The notes below the pieces were generated by a model. That model was not told the origin of the DNA. It saw nothing but the letters and a program-made list of their open reading frames with translations, and made no database searches. A program made the position numbers and the translations under genes. A DNA stretch of 64,000 nt from Streptomyces sp. NBC_00572 (GTDB lineage: Bacteria; Actinomycetota; Actinomycetes; Streptomycetales; Streptomycetaceae): the NCBI RefSeq assembly GCF_026341815.1, contig NZ_JAPENX010000001.1, positions 6,634,001-6,698,000 of the forward strand, read 5' to 3'. Shown piece by piece: positions 7,996 to 16,623 of the stretch (within the stretch, counting starts at the first letter, position 1; each line of letters starts with the position of its first letter).

Positions 7996-9006
7996 ATGAC
8001 GCTGACGTCCCCCGCCACCGCGGACCACATCTACGCCACCGGTCTGCGCAACCAGTGGCACCCCGTCGTCCCCTCGCGCTTCGTCGCCCCCGGCGCCATG
8101 CGCAAGGTGACCGTGCTCGGCGAGCAGTGGCTGCTCTTCCGGCGATCCGACGGAGCCCTCTCCATGCTCGCCGACCGCTGCCCGCACCGCGGAGCGCCCC
8201 TGTCGCTGGGCAGGCACCTCGGCGATCGGGTCGCCTGCTGGTACCACGGCGTCGAGGTCGGCGCCGACGGCACGGTGACCTCGGTGCCGGGCCTGCCCGG
8301 CTGCAACCTGGAGGGCAAGAAGCTGGTCACCTCGCTGCCCGTACGCGAGGTCGGCGGCGCGATCCTCTCCTGGTTCGGCGACGAGGAACACCCCGAGCCG
8401 GCCGAACTGACGCTCCCCGACCCGCTGACGGACCCCGCCGTCGACGCGTTCCTCTGCTACGCCGAGTGGGACGTGCCCTGGCGGTACGCCGTGGAGAACC
8501 TGCTCGACCCCATGCACGGCGCCTTCCTCCACCATGAGTCGCACACCATGTTCGCCGGCGACACGACCGCCAAGTTCCGCATCCGGGAGACCGACCGTGG
8601 CTACTTCTTCGAGAAGACCGACCAGCGGGGCGTCAACTTCGACTGGGTCGAGCTGTGCCGCACCGGTGTCGACTGGGTCGACCTGTCCATCCCGTACCCG
8701 CCGTCCGCCGGCCCGGGCGGACCGTTCGGGATCGTGGGCATGGTCTGCCCCGTCGACGAGCAGCGCTCCGGAGTCTTCTTCTGGCGCTACCGCCGGGTCG
8801 CGGACTGGCAGCGCGACTCCTGGCGCTTCCTCTACAAGACGCTGATCGAGAAGCGTCACTGGGAGGTCCTGGAGCAGGACCGCGTGATGCTGGAGGCGAT
8901 GCCCGCCGACGCCGACCAGCGGGAGAACCTGTACCAGCACGACCTGGGAGTGGTACGGCTCCGTCGGCTGTACCGCGCGGAGGCCGAGGCTCAGTCGTCG
9001 GCCTGA
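7996..9006 (+). CDS. Rieske non-heme iron oxygenase (VanA-like)
   Basis: A 336-aa oxygenase with an N-terminal Rieske [2Fe-2S] domain (Cys62, His64, Cys81, His84 in CPHRGAPL and CWYHG) and a catalytic domain with mononuclear iron ligands His174 and His179 and bridging Asp171 (NLLDPMHGAFLHH). Length and lack of a beta subunit fit the VanA-type homotrimeric demethylases and hydroxylases. With the VanB-like reductase at 6805-7740 it forms a two-component oxygenase, probably the entry step of the pathway. It is the last gene of the operon; the next 180 nt are non-coding. Confidence 0.92.
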   Translation: MTLTSPATADHIYATGLRNQWHPVVPSRFVAPGAMRKVTVLGEQWLLFRRSDGALSMLADRCPHRGAPLSLGRHLGDRVACWYHGVEVGADGTVTSVPGLPGCNLEGKKLVTSLPVREVGGAILSWFGDEEHPEPAELTLPDPLTDPAVDAFLCYAEWDVPWRYAVENLLDPMHGAFLHHESHTMFAGDTTAKFRIRETDRGYFFEKTDQRGVNFDWVELCRTGVDWVDLSIPYPPSAGPGGPFGIVGMVCPVDEQRSGVFFWRYRRVADWQRDSWRFLYKTLIEKRHWEVLEQDRVMLEAMPADADQRENLYQHDLGVVRLRRLYRAEAEAQSSA

Positions 9007-9186
9007 CGTCACCGAGGCCGGACGGGAATACCGCGGGTCACGTTCTCCGCCTCGGGAACCATTCCTCGGGGCGCGCTCCTCCTGTGGTCGGAGGCGATCG
9101 CGACCGGCGGAGGGATTCGCACAACTGCACGCTGAGCAAGGGTGCATGAGACGGATCATCCGCCTCCCGCAAGGACCTGACTCACT

Positions 9187-10785
9187 GTGCGAAGCAGACG
9201 AATAGCACCCCTCGTGGCCATCAGCGCGGTCGCGACGCTCGTGCCCGCCCTCACGCCCGCTGTCGCATCCGCGGCCACCCCGGCACCCCGGCGGACGGTC
9301 TCCGCCGATCCCTTGAGGCTGTTCACCCAGCAGCCACCGCGCTGGAAGCGCTGCGCCGCCGAGACACCGGCGAACTACCAGTGCGCGACGCTCAAGGTGC
9401 CGCTCGACTACACCCGGCCGAGCGGCAGGACGCTCGACGTCGCCGTGTCCCGGATCAAGGCGACCAGCCCCCAGAAGCGGCGCGGAGTCCTGCTGCTCAA
9501 CCCCGGCGGTCCCGGCGGCCCGGGACTCGACATGCCCCTGTACATGAGCTCGGAGCTGCCGACGGCGGTGAAGGAGCAGTACGACCTGATCGGCTTCGAC
9601 CCCCGGGGCGTCGGCCAGAGCTCGCCCATGAGCTGCGGTCTGAACGACGACGAGCGGAACTGGCAGCGCCCGTACAAGGCCGCGACGTTCGACAAGGACG
9701 TCCGGTGGGCGCGGACCGTGGCCGACAAGTGCCGGGCGAAGGGCGGTGACGTCCTGCCCCACCTCACGACCCGCAACACCGCACGGGACATGGACGTCGT
9801 CCGCGCCGTGCTCGGCGAGAAGAAGATCTCGTACCTGGGGTACTCCTACGGAACGTACCTGGGCGCCGTCTACACGCAGATGTTCCCGAAGCGGTCCGAC
9901 CGGTTCGTGCTGGACAGCGCGGTCGACCCGCAGCGGATCTGGCGCGGCATGATCCAGGTGTGGGCGGAGGGCGCGGAGCCGGCGTTCAAGCACTGGAGCG
10001 AGTGGACCGCCCAGCGGCACACGACGTACGGGCTCGGCGACACCCCGGCCAAGGTCGGGAAGACCTACTGGGACCTGGTCGTCCAGGCGGACCGCAAGCC
10101 GATCGACTTCCAGGGCACGCTCCTGACCGGCGACGACATCCGCGCCGGCCGGGCCATGTTCTTCGACGTGAAGGGCGCCGCCGAGGCGATCGCCGAGCTC
10201 AAGAAGGCCGCCGCGGGGACTCCGGACCCGGCGGCGTCGAAGCGGAGCGAGGCGCCCCGTCCCGTACCGCCGTCCTTCGCCCGCGCCGTCCCCTCGGACA
10301 ACTTCGACGCGGCCTTCTGGGCCGTGGCGTGCGCCGACACCCGCTCGTGGCCGCGCGACCCGGAGCAGTACCGCCGCGACGCGATCCGCGACAAGGCCAG
10401 GTACCCGCTCTACGGCGACTTCGCGTCGAACATCATGCCGTGCGCGTTCTGGAAGAACGGGTCCGAGCCCGCCACCCAGGTGAACAACACCGTCGGAGCG
10501 CTCGTCCTCCAGAACGAGTGGGACTCCCAGACACCGCTGGTCAGCGGCCAGGGGCTGCGCCGGGCCATGAAGGGTTCCCGGATGGTCACCGTCCTCGGCG
10601 GCCAGGGCCACGGCATCTACGGCTCCAAGTCCTGCGCCGACAAGACCGCCACCGCCTATCTGACGACGGGCAGGCTGCCGGCCGCGGACGTGACCTGCCG
10701 GGCCACTCCGGCCCAGGCGCAGAACCGTCTGGACCTCCCGCTGCCGACATCTCCGGGTCTCCCGGTGCGGCAGGACCGCTCCTGA
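9187..10785 (+). CDS. Secreted S33-family alpha/beta hydrolase (tripeptidyl aminopeptidase-like)
   Basis: A 532-aa exported protein. The GTG start at 9187 is followed by RSRR, a hydrophobic core and an Ala-rich cleavage region near residue 30. The catalytic triad is Ser220 (LGYSYGTYLG), Asp446 (NEWDSQTP) and His475 (GGQGHGIYG). The C-terminal third matches the TAP-like lid domain of Streptomyces mycelium proteases and tripeptidyl aminopeptidases. It probably removes peptides from the N-terminus of extracellular proteins. AAGGA lies about 11 nt upstream of the start. It converges on the mannanase gene across a bidirectional hairpin. Confidence 0.9.
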   Translation: MRSRRIAPLVAISAVATLVPALTPAVASAATPAPRRTVSADPLRLFTQQPPRWKRCAAETPANYQCATLKVPLDYTRPSGRTLDVAVSRIKATSPQKRRGVLLLNPGGPGGPGLDMPLYMSSELPTAVKEQYDLIGFDPRGVGQSSPMSCGLNDDERNWQRPYKAATFDKDVRWARTVADKCRAKGGDVLPHLTTRNTARDMDVVRAVLGEKKISYLGYSYGTYLGAVYTQMFPKRSDRFVLDSAVDPQRIWRGMIQVWAEGAEPAFKHWSEWTAQRHTTYGLGDTPAKVGKTYWDLVVQADRKPIDFQGTLLTGDDIRAGRAMFFDVKGAAEAIAELKKAAAGTPDPAASKRSEAPRPVPPSFARAVPSDNFDAAFWAVACADTRSWPRDPEQYRRDAIRDKARYPLYGDFASNIMPCAFWKNGSEPATQVNNTVGALVLQNEWDSQTPLVSGQGLRRAMKGSRMVTVLGGQGHGIYGSKSCADKTATAYLTTGRLPAADVTCRATPAQAQNRLDLPLPTSPGLPVRQDRS

Positions 10786-10808
10786 CCGACACGGCCGGCC
10801 CTCCGTGA

Positions 10809-10839
10809 AGTGGGGCCCTCGATCCACGAGGGCCCCACT
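10809..10839. terminator. Bidirectional hairpin terminator between convergent genes
   Basis: A perfect 13-bp stem (AGTGGGGCCCTCG, 10809-10821, pairing with 10827-10839) with a 5-nt loop lies 24 nt after the peptidase stop and 10 nt after the mannanase stop on the other strand. There is no U-tract, as is usual in Streptomyces. Confidence 0.85.
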
Positions 10840-10849
10840 GCCGTACCCC

Positions 10850-12232
10850 TCAGTGCGCGTGGAGCGAACCCCAGTCGAAGTTCTGGCCGACGCCGGTCCC
10901 CGAACCGCCCGTGCAGACCTGGTCGGCGGCGTAGTACGTCGCCTTCACGTCGGCGTTGCTGTTGATGTCCGTCCTGGTCGTGCCGGACCCCCAGATGTTC
11001 CAGATCACCCACGGGCTGCGGGTCAGCGCGTTGCGGCCCGAGGCCGTGATCGGCATGTTGAAGGTCTCCGCGAGCATCCGCGGCTTCGCGTAGTCGACGA
11101 GCCCCGTGTAGTAGGTGTGCGTGAGGTCGGAAGCGGCGGAAGTGGGGTCGTAGTCGTCGACGCCGACGACGTCGACCACATCGGCCCCCGGGTAGTGGTT
11201 CCACGGCACGTCATCGCCCTGCGGGTGCCAGGCGTTCGGCGACCACACGAAGATCAGGTTGTGCAGGCCCTTCGTCTTCACGAGGTAGTCGTACGTGATC
11301 CGCCACAGCTTCTTGAAACTGGCCGGGGTCCTGCCTCCCCACCAGAACCAGCCGCCGTTCATCTCGTGGTACGGCCGCAGCAGGACGGGAATGTCGTACG
11401 CGGCGAAGTACGACAACGAGGCGGCGAGGAAGCCGAGGTCCGCCAGGAGGGCCCGGTACTCGGGGGTGTCCGACTCCCAGTCGACGACCCGGTCGAACCA
11501 CGCCTGGTCGGTCGTGAGGGTCGCGACCGGATTGCCGGTGTCGCCGCCCGGGTGCTCACCCCGGACCTGTGTCAGCACCCGGCTCCAGTCCTTCAACGGC
11601 GAACCGGGGTAGGGCTGGTGGAAGCTCACCCCGACGATTCCCGCGGCCGCCCCGCCGTTCGCGAGCGTCGCGCTCCCGCCGTCGGAACGGACCATCACAC
11701 CCGCCGGGTTGTACGTGCCGTCCGCCGCGCGCGGCAGCCCCTTCCACACACCCGTCGCGACGTCGACGACATCGTCCACGTACTGCCACTGCCGGCGGCC
11801 CGTCGGCAGCCCGAGCGGCCGGTTGTACGAGCGGTCCCCGTACGCACCCCAGCCGTCGGCCGCGCCGTACCCCGGCCCGAGGTCGATCTCCAGGAAGCCG
11901 GGGAGCTTGCCGGTGATGTCACGGGCCTTCTTGTAGTAGTAGCCGACGTGCGTGGTGCCGCCCGTGTCACCGTAGGAGGCGTTGTACAGCTCCTGCTGGC
12001 CCTCGATGTGCTGGCCGATCACCGTCATCGGGCGGTTCCCGGAGCGCGCGTTGTTCTCCAGCTTCACCAGATGCGCGTACACCGCACGGGCGTTGAGCGA
12101 GGCGGCCGGGTCCCGGCCCGTCAGCGTCGGCGTGATGAGCGGCGCGGCGGCCGCGCTCCCCGCGGTGACGACCGGCAGGCCGCCGGCCGCGACCGCGGCG
12201 CCGAGAGCGGTGACGAACGTACGCCTGCGCAT
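10850..12232 (-). CDS. Secreted glycoside hydrolase family 26 beta-mannanase
   Basis: A 460-aa exported enzyme beginning MRRRTF, a Tat-like N-terminus, with cleavage near residues 28-30 (GSAAAAP). GH26 signatures are present: acid/base Glu290 in RPYHEMNGGWFWWG and nucleophile Glu389 in MLAETFN, with a WSPN segment between. The family hydrolyses internal beta-1,4-mannosidic bonds. No carbohydrate-binding module is appended. GGAGG lies just before the ATG. It is monocistronic and convergent with the peptidase gene. Confidence 0.9.
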   Translation of the reverse strand: MRRRTFVTALGAAVAAGGLPVVTAGSAAAAPLITPTLTGRDPAASLNARAVYAHLVKLENNARSGNRPMTVIGQHIEGQQELYNASYGDTGGTTHVGYYYKKARDITGKLPGFLEIDLGPGYGAADGWGAYGDRSYNRPLGLPTGRRQWQYVDDVVDVATGVWKGLPRAADGTYNPAGVMVRSDGGSATLANGGAAAGIVGVSFHQPYPGSPLKDWSRVLTQVRGEHPGGDTGNPVATLTTDQAWFDRVVDWESDTPEYRALLADLGFLAASLSYFAAYDIPVLLRPYHEMNGGWFWWGGRTPASFKKLWRITYDYLVKTKGLHNLIFVWSPNAWHPQGDDVPWNHYPGADVVDVVGVDDYDPTSAASDLTHTYYTGLVDYAKPRMLAETFNMPITASGRNALTRSPWVIWNIWGSGTTRTDINSNADVKATYYAADQVCTGGSGTGVGQNFDWGSLHAH

Positions 12233-12341
12233 GACCAGGTCCTCCAGGACAGAAGAAACGTCGAGTCAGTGATGCTATCCAGCGGCCCGCGCCGGAGGTG
12301 GGAGCGCCCGGAGCGGTCCGCCCCGCCGGACCGACACGAGG

Positions 12342-12686
12342 TCACGAGCCTTCCAAGTAGCCGGCGAGGGTGGTGCGACGCCGGTGGAGATCGTCGATAC
12401 GGGCGTCGGTGGCCGCCAGTTCACGCCGCATCAGATCCCGGATGTCGGCGCACCAGTCGAATGCCGTCCCGTCCTCCCCGGTGCAGGGCAGGACGACCCG
12501 GATCACCTCGGTGGACAGTCCGCCGGCCAGCAGGGCCCGCACCTTGCGGACGGTTGCCACCGCCTCCTCGTCGTACGCGCGATAGCCGTTCGGGCCGCGC
12601 CGGGCCTCCAGCAGCCCCTGCGCCTCGTAGTAGCGCAGCAGCCGGGCGCTCACCCCGGTGCGCCGGGACAACTCCCCGATCAGCAT
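12342..12686 (-). CDS. MerR-family transcriptional regulator
   Basis: A 114-aa regulator. The N-terminal winged helix (IGELSRRTGVSARLLRYYEAQGLL) is canonical MerR, with a dimerisation helix after residue 80. Only one or two Cys (for example in LPCTGEDG) are present, without the Cys pattern of metal sensors, so a redox or small-molecule signal is more likely. It is divergent from the flavodoxin-fold reductase at 12758, and the MerR-type operator between them marks that gene as its target. Confidence 0.92.
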   Translation of the reverse strand: MLIGELSRRTGVSARLLRYYEAQGLLEARRGPNGYRAYDEEAVATVRKVRALLAGGLSTEVIRVVLPCTGEDGTAFDWCADIRDLMRRELAATDARIDDLHRRRTTLAGYLEGS

Positions 12687-12719
12687 GCGTGCCCCGCCTT
12701 CCGCCCCGTCCGGGATCGT

Positions 12720-12751
12720 TTGACCTTGACATCAGTGTCAACGGTTAGCGT
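12720..12751 (+). promoter_or_regulatory. MerR-type promoter/operator with elongated spacer
   Basis: A perfect inverted repeat, TTGACA (12726-12731) and TGTCAA (12736-12741), lies between a -35-like TTGACC (12720-12725) and a -10-like TTAGCG/TAGCGT (12745-12751). The spacer is 19-20 bp, the unusual length that MerR proteins untwist. The -10 ends about 7 nt before the ATG of the reductase at 12758, so that transcript is probably leaderless. Confidence 0.75.
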
Positions 12752-12757
12752 CGAGCC

Positions 12758-13453
12758 ATGACGAATCATTCCCCGCGTCCTGCGGACCGCTCCTTCCTGT
12801 TCGTGCTGGGCAGCTCACGCGCGGACGGCAACACCGAGATACTCGCCAGGGCCGCAGCCGAGGCGTTGCCCGCCGACATCCCGCAGCGATGGGTCGACCT
12901 GAACGGACTGGCGTTGCCGGACTTCCAGGACGGACGCCACGAGGACGGCGACTGGCCGGTCTCGGCGGCCGAGCGGACGCTGCGGGAGGCCACCGTGGAG
13001 GCCACCGACATCGTGATCGCCTCACCGCTGTACTGGTACACCCTCTCCGCCCACACCAAGCGCTACCTCGACTACTGGTCGGGCTGGCTCGGCGTTCCCG
13101 GCCTGGACTTCAAGAAGCGGATGGCGGGACGGACGCTGTGGGCGGTGACGGCCATGGCGGACGAGGACGAGGCAGTCGCCGACGGCATGGTCACCACCCT
13201 CAACAACACTGCGGCGTACCTGCGGATGCGCTTCGGCGGGGTCCTGCTCGGGAACGGTTCCCGGCCGGGTCAGGTACGCGGGGACGAGCGGGCGTTGGCC
13301 AGGGCGAGGACGTACTTCGAGGGAGAGACCCCGCTCGCGCTGTTCCCGCACGAGGAGCACGAGGAGCACGAGGAGTCGGCGAAGCCCAGGGATCCGGAGA
13401 AGCGCGAGAACCACGCGGAGCGATCGGTGGAGGCTGTCGGCTCGATGGTCTGA
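12758..13453 (+). CDS. NADPH-dependent FMN reductase / flavodoxin-fold oxidoreductase
   Basis: A 231-aa protein with the flavodoxin-like FMN-binding start (FVLGSSRADGNTE, residues 15-27) and the IASPLYWYTLSAHTKRYLDYW segment typical of the NAD(P)H-dependent reductase family (WrbA/MdaB/YwrO relatives). It likely reduces quinones, nitro compounds or free flavin. The C-terminus carries a short acidic repeat (HEEHEEHEE) and a charged tail, probably dispensable. No Shine-Dalgarno sequence precedes the ATG, in keeping with a leaderless transcript. It is expected to be induced by the divergent MerR protein. Confidence 0.85.
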   Translation: MTNHSPRPADRSFLFVLGSSRADGNTEILARAAAEALPADIPQRWVDLNGLALPDFQDGRHEDGDWPVSAAERTLREATVEATDIVIASPLYWYTLSAHTKRYLDYWSGWLGVPGLDFKKRMAGRTLWAVTAMADEDEAVADGMVTTLNNTAAYLRMRFGGVLLGNGSRPGQVRGDERALARARTYFEGETPLALFPHEEHEEHEESAKPRDPEKRENHAERSVEAVGSMV

Positions 13454-13492
13454 GCGCGCGGAGGCCGACACCCGCGCGTCGGTCGGGACCCG

Positions 13493-14290
13493 TCAGGGCT
13501 GAGGCGTCCCGCCTGCGCTGGCCAGCAGGGCGGGAAGGTCGGCGAAGGAGTCGATGACGTGGTCGGGCGTGCCGGAGGCGGCGCGGTGCGTCTCGGGGAG
13601 GTACTTGCCCGTCCTCACCAGTACGCCGGTGATGCCGGACCGTTGGGCGGCCAGCACGTCGGACTCGATGTCGTCGCCGATCATCAGCGCCTCCGACGCG
13701 TCGGCGCCGAGATGGGCGAGGGCGCTCGCGAAGAACGCGGGATCCGGCTTGCCCGTCACCTCCGCCCGGGTGCGGGCGGCCTTTTCGAGCCCTTCGAGGA
13801 ACGCCCCGGTGTCCAGGTCGAGGCCGCCCTCGGTGCGCCAGTACAGATTGCGGTGCATCGACACCAGCCGTGCCCCGCGCTGCAGTTGCCGGAAGACTCC
13901 ATTGAGGGCCGCGTAGCCGAACTCGGCCCCGGCGCCACCGAGCACGACGACATCGGCGTCCCCCTCCTCGACGAGCGTGACGCCCGTCAGGTCCTCCCGT
14001 ACGTCACCGCTGTTGAGCAGCAGGCAGCGCGCGCCGGGAAAGTGCTCGCGCAGATACGCCGCCGTGGCCGCCGGGGCGGTCAGAACGTCGTCCGCGTCGA
14101 CGGGGAAGCCGAGGTCGGCCAGGCGCGCGGCGATGGCGGCCCTGGTGCGGGATGTGTTGTTGGTGACCAGCGCGACGCGGAGTCCCGCGCCCCGCAGCTG
14201 CTCCATGGCCGAGACCGCTCCCGGCAGGGCCTTCCAGGAGACGGTGAGGACGCCGTCGATGTCGACCAGGGCCGCTCGGATTCGTTCCAT
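13493..14290 (-). CDS. HAD-superfamily (IIA, NagD-like) hydrolase
   Basis: A 265-aa cytosolic phosphatase. Motif I is VDIDGVLT (nucleophile Asp10, acid Asp12), motif II is TNNTSR, Lys sits in TGKPDPAFF, and motif IV is IGDDIESD. A C2 cap between motifs II and III places it with NagD/PGP/LHPP-like enzymes that dephosphorylate small metabolites. I chose the ATG at 14290 because the motif-I strand begins directly after it; an in-frame upstream extension to 14335 looks non-coding. It stands alone. Confidence 0.87.
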   Translation of the reverse strand: MERIRAALVDIDGVLTVSWKALPGAVSAMEQLRGAGLRVALVTNNTSRTRAAIAARLADLGFPVDADDVLTAPAATAAYLREHFPGARCLLLNSGDVREDLTGVTLVEEGDADVVVLGGAGAEFGYAALNGVFRQLQRGARLVSMHRNLYWRTEGGLDLDTGAFLEGLEKAARTRAEVTGKPDPAFFASALAHLGADASEALMIGDDIESDVLAAQRSGITGVLVRTGKYLPETHRAASGTPDHVIDSFADLPALLASAGGTPQP

Positions 14291-14374
14291 GGAGCCGACG
14301 GTAGCCGTGGTGCCGGGACCCCGCGCCTCACCCACACGTCACCCGCACCTCACCTGTGCCGACGGCACCCCATG

Positions 14375-15952
14375 TCACCGCACCTGGGCGGTCCGGGCGA
14401 GGGCCTCCAGGGCCGCTTTCTCGGCTGAGGCGCGGTCCTCGGGGACCAGGCCGATGCGGGTGCGGCGGTCGAGGAGGTCGGAGGTGTCGAGGGCGCCTTC
14501 GTGGCGGACGGCCCACACCAGTTCGGCGCCCGTGACGGGGTGGCCGGGGACGACGGGCCGGGCGAGGGCCGGGTCTTCGACACCGAGCGCGTGCACGGCG
14601 GGCGCTTCGGTGCCGTAGCGGTACACGAGCCGGGCCGGGACGTCGAGCCCGGCGAGGACCTGAGGCCGGGCGGCGCCGACGAGGGGGAGGGAGGCGGTAC
14701 GGCACGGGCCGGCGGTCAGACCGCCGGCGGTCACGACGGCGTCGACGGCGTCCTGGGCCATGCGGCGGTACGTGGTCAGCTTGCCGCCGACGACGGTGAC
14801 GACGCCGGCAGGAGAGGTGAGCACGGCGTGCTTGCGTGAGATGTCGGCGGTGCGGCCCGCCGCGTCCCGGGTGTCGAGCAGGGGCCGCAGGCCCGCGAAG
14901 GCCCCGACCACGTCGGTGCGGTGGACGGTGACGTCGAGTGCGGAGCCGAGGACGTCGAGGAGGAAGCCGATGTCGGTCTCGGGGACCTCGGGCACGTCGG
15001 GGATGTCCCCGTCGACGGGTTCGTCGGTGAGGCCGACGTACACACGTCCGTCGCCCTGGGGCAGGACAAGGACGAAGCGGTTCGTCTCGCCGGGGATCGG
15101 GATGTGCAGGCCCGCCGAGAGCCGGCCGAGGTTCTCGGAGCGCAGGACCAGATGGGTGCCGCGCGAAGGCCGCAGCCGTACGTCGTCGACGAGGCCGCCC
15201 GCCCAGACGCCGGCCGCGTTGATGACCGTGCGCGCGCGGATCCGCAGCTCCTCGCCGGTGGTCTCGTCGCGGACCAGCGCACCGTCGCGGTGGAGTTCCA
15301 GGGCTCGGGTGCGGGTGAGGATGCTGGCGCCGTACGCGGCGGCGGTGCGGGCGATCGCGGTCACCAGGCGGGCGTCGTCGGAGAGCCGGCCGTCCCAGGA
15401 GAGCAGTCCGCCGCGCAGTCCGGTGGGTCGGAGGGCCGGGGCGAGATGGCGGGTCTCGACGGCGGACAGCGTGCGCGGCTGGGGCAGCGTGCTGCGCGAG
15501 GTGCGGGCGCCGACGCGCAGCAGGTCGCCCGCGAGGAATCCGGCACGGGCCAGGGCGGCCTGGCCGCGGCTGACGAGCGGGGTCAGGGGGAGGACGAAGG
15601 GCTGGGCGCGCACGAGGTGGGGAGCGGTGCGTTCCATGAGGATGCCGCGCTCGACCGCGCTCTCGTGGGCCACGTCGAGCTGTCCGGAGGCGAGGTAGCG
15701 CAGTCCGCCGTGGATCAGCTTGGAGCTCCAGCGGGACGTACCGAAGGCGAGGTCGTGGGCGTCGATCGCGGCGACGGTGAGCCCGCGGGTGGCCGCGTCG
15801 AGCGCGGCTCCGGCTCCGGTGGCACCGAGCCCGACGACCAGGACGTCGACCATGCTGTCGGCGTCACCGTCGGCGAGTCGGGCCAGTTCGCGCAGGCGCC
15901 GCCTGGCGTTGAGCGAGGAGCCGGGCAGGGCGGGGCTGCTCGTGGGGTTCAT
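14375..15952 (-). CDS. glpD: FAD-dependent glycerol-3-phosphate dehydrogenase
   Basis: A 525-aa flavoprotein with the dinucleotide motif GLGATGAG at residues 41-48 and the GlpD/GlpA signature around SSKLIHGGLRYL (residues 76-87). The C-terminal DAO-C domain carries GGKLTTYRRMAQDAVD. It oxidises sn-glycerol-3-phosphate to DHAP at the membrane, feeding electrons to the quinone pool. It overlaps the TetR gene by 4 nt (ATGA), so the regulator and enzyme are one operon. It is not linked to glpF or glpK here. The neighbouring lipid genes suggest a role in glycerolipid metabolism. Confidence 0.88.
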   Translation of the reverse strand: MNPTSSPALPGSSLNARRRLRELARLADGDADSMVDVLVVGLGATGAGAALDAATRGLTVAAIDAHDLAFGTSRWSSKLIHGGLRYLASGQLDVAHESAVERGILMERTAPHLVRAQPFVLPLTPLVSRGQAALARAGFLAGDLLRVGARTSRSTLPQPRTLSAVETRHLAPALRPTGLRGGLLSWDGRLSDDARLVTAIARTAAAYGASILTRTRALELHRDGALVRDETTGEELRIRARTVINAAGVWAGGLVDDVRLRPSRGTHLVLRSENLGRLSAGLHIPIPGETNRFVLVLPQGDGRVYVGLTDEPVDGDIPDVPEVPETDIGFLLDVLGSALDVTVHRTDVVGAFAGLRPLLDTRDAAGRTADISRKHAVLTSPAGVVTVVGGKLTTYRRMAQDAVDAVVTAGGLTAGPCRTASLPLVGAARPQVLAGLDVPARLVYRYGTEAPAVHALGVEDPALARPVVPGHPVTGAELVWAVRHEGALDTSDLLDRRTRIGLVPEDRASAEKAALEALARTAQVR

Positions 15953-16548
15953 GGGGCGATGGTCCTCTCCAGCAGGATGCGCAGCTCGTCGAGGAAGGCG
16001 GCTTCGCTCAGTTCGGGATCGGTGTCGTCGGTCATGGTGCGCAGCGAGAGCGTGAAGGACTGGACGACGAGCAGCAGGGACCGGGCCTGCAGGTCCGCCC
16101 GGACACGGCGTACGGAGCCGTCCTCGTGGCCCTCCTCGAGTGCCGAGTGGAGGAGTCCCAGCAGGGCGTCCTGGCTGGCGCCCCGGCGGTCGAGGATGTA
16201 CGGCAGCAGCAGCTCGGGGTCGACGTCGAGGATCTTGTGGAAGAGCGGGTGGGCCCGGAACGCCGCGGCTCCCGCGACGAGCCCCTCGACGATCCGCTCC
16301 CGCTCGGGCCGGTCGTCGTCGGACGGCGGCATGGCGCCGGCGGCGACCGCGATCCACTCACGGGTCATCAGGTCACCCACCAGGCTGCGGATGTCGGGCC
16401 AGCGCCGGTAGATCGTCATCCGGGACACGCCCGCGCGCCGGGCGATGTCGGTGAGGGTGGTTCGCCGTACGCCGACGGCGAGCACGCAGTCGCGTGCGGC
16501 GTCCAGCACGGGATCTGCGTCTTCATGGTTGTGACGAATGGGCGTCAT
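15949..16548 (-). CDS. TetR-family transcriptional regulator
   Basis: A 199-aa repressor. The N-terminal HTH (LTDIARRAGVSRMTIYRRWPD, about residues 31-51) is canonical TetR, and the helical remainder is the ligand and dimer domain. It is upstream of and coupled to the GlpD gene, and divergent from the alkyl-DHAP-synthase-like gene, so it may control both sides. A 27-bp gapped palindrome overlapping its own start codon is a good autoregulatory operator candidate. The effector is unknown. Confidence 0.9.
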   Translation of the reverse strand: MTPIRHNHEDADPVLDAARDCVLAVGVRRTTLTDIARRAGVSRMTIYRRWPDIRSLVGDLMTREWIAVAAGAMPPSDDDRPERERIVEGLVAGAAAFRAHPLFHKILDVDPELLLPYILDRRGASQDALLGLLHSALEEGHEDGSVRRVRADLQARSLLLVVQSFTLSLRTMTDDTDPELSEAAFLDELRILLERTIAP

Positions 16549-16556
16549 CTGTCACA
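16530..16556. promoter_or_regulatory. Gapped palindrome over the TetR start codon, probable operator
   Basis: On the minus strand the pattern is TGTGAC-2-ATG-5-CAT-2-GTCACA, symmetric over 27 bp, with the TetR ATG as one of its arms. TetR operators are typically 15-30 bp palindromes. The site is about 70 bp from the divergent flavoprotein start. Confidence 0.5.
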
Positions 16557-16623
16557 GTGTAATGCCAGCGTCGGCCCAGTGGCAGCGCCATCCGTGAAAC
16601 AGACCGTTAGGAACCCTTTCGAA

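Noticed and set aside
7909..10827. Very long minus-strand ORF (972 codons)
   Set aside because: It is antisense to the Rieske and peptidase genes, has an Arg/Gly/Val-rich composition typical of shadow frames in high-GC DNA, and no domain.
13340..13380. GAGGAGCAC tandem repeat considered as a regulatory repeat
   Set aside because: It is in frame and encodes the acidic HEEHEEHEE tail of the reductase.
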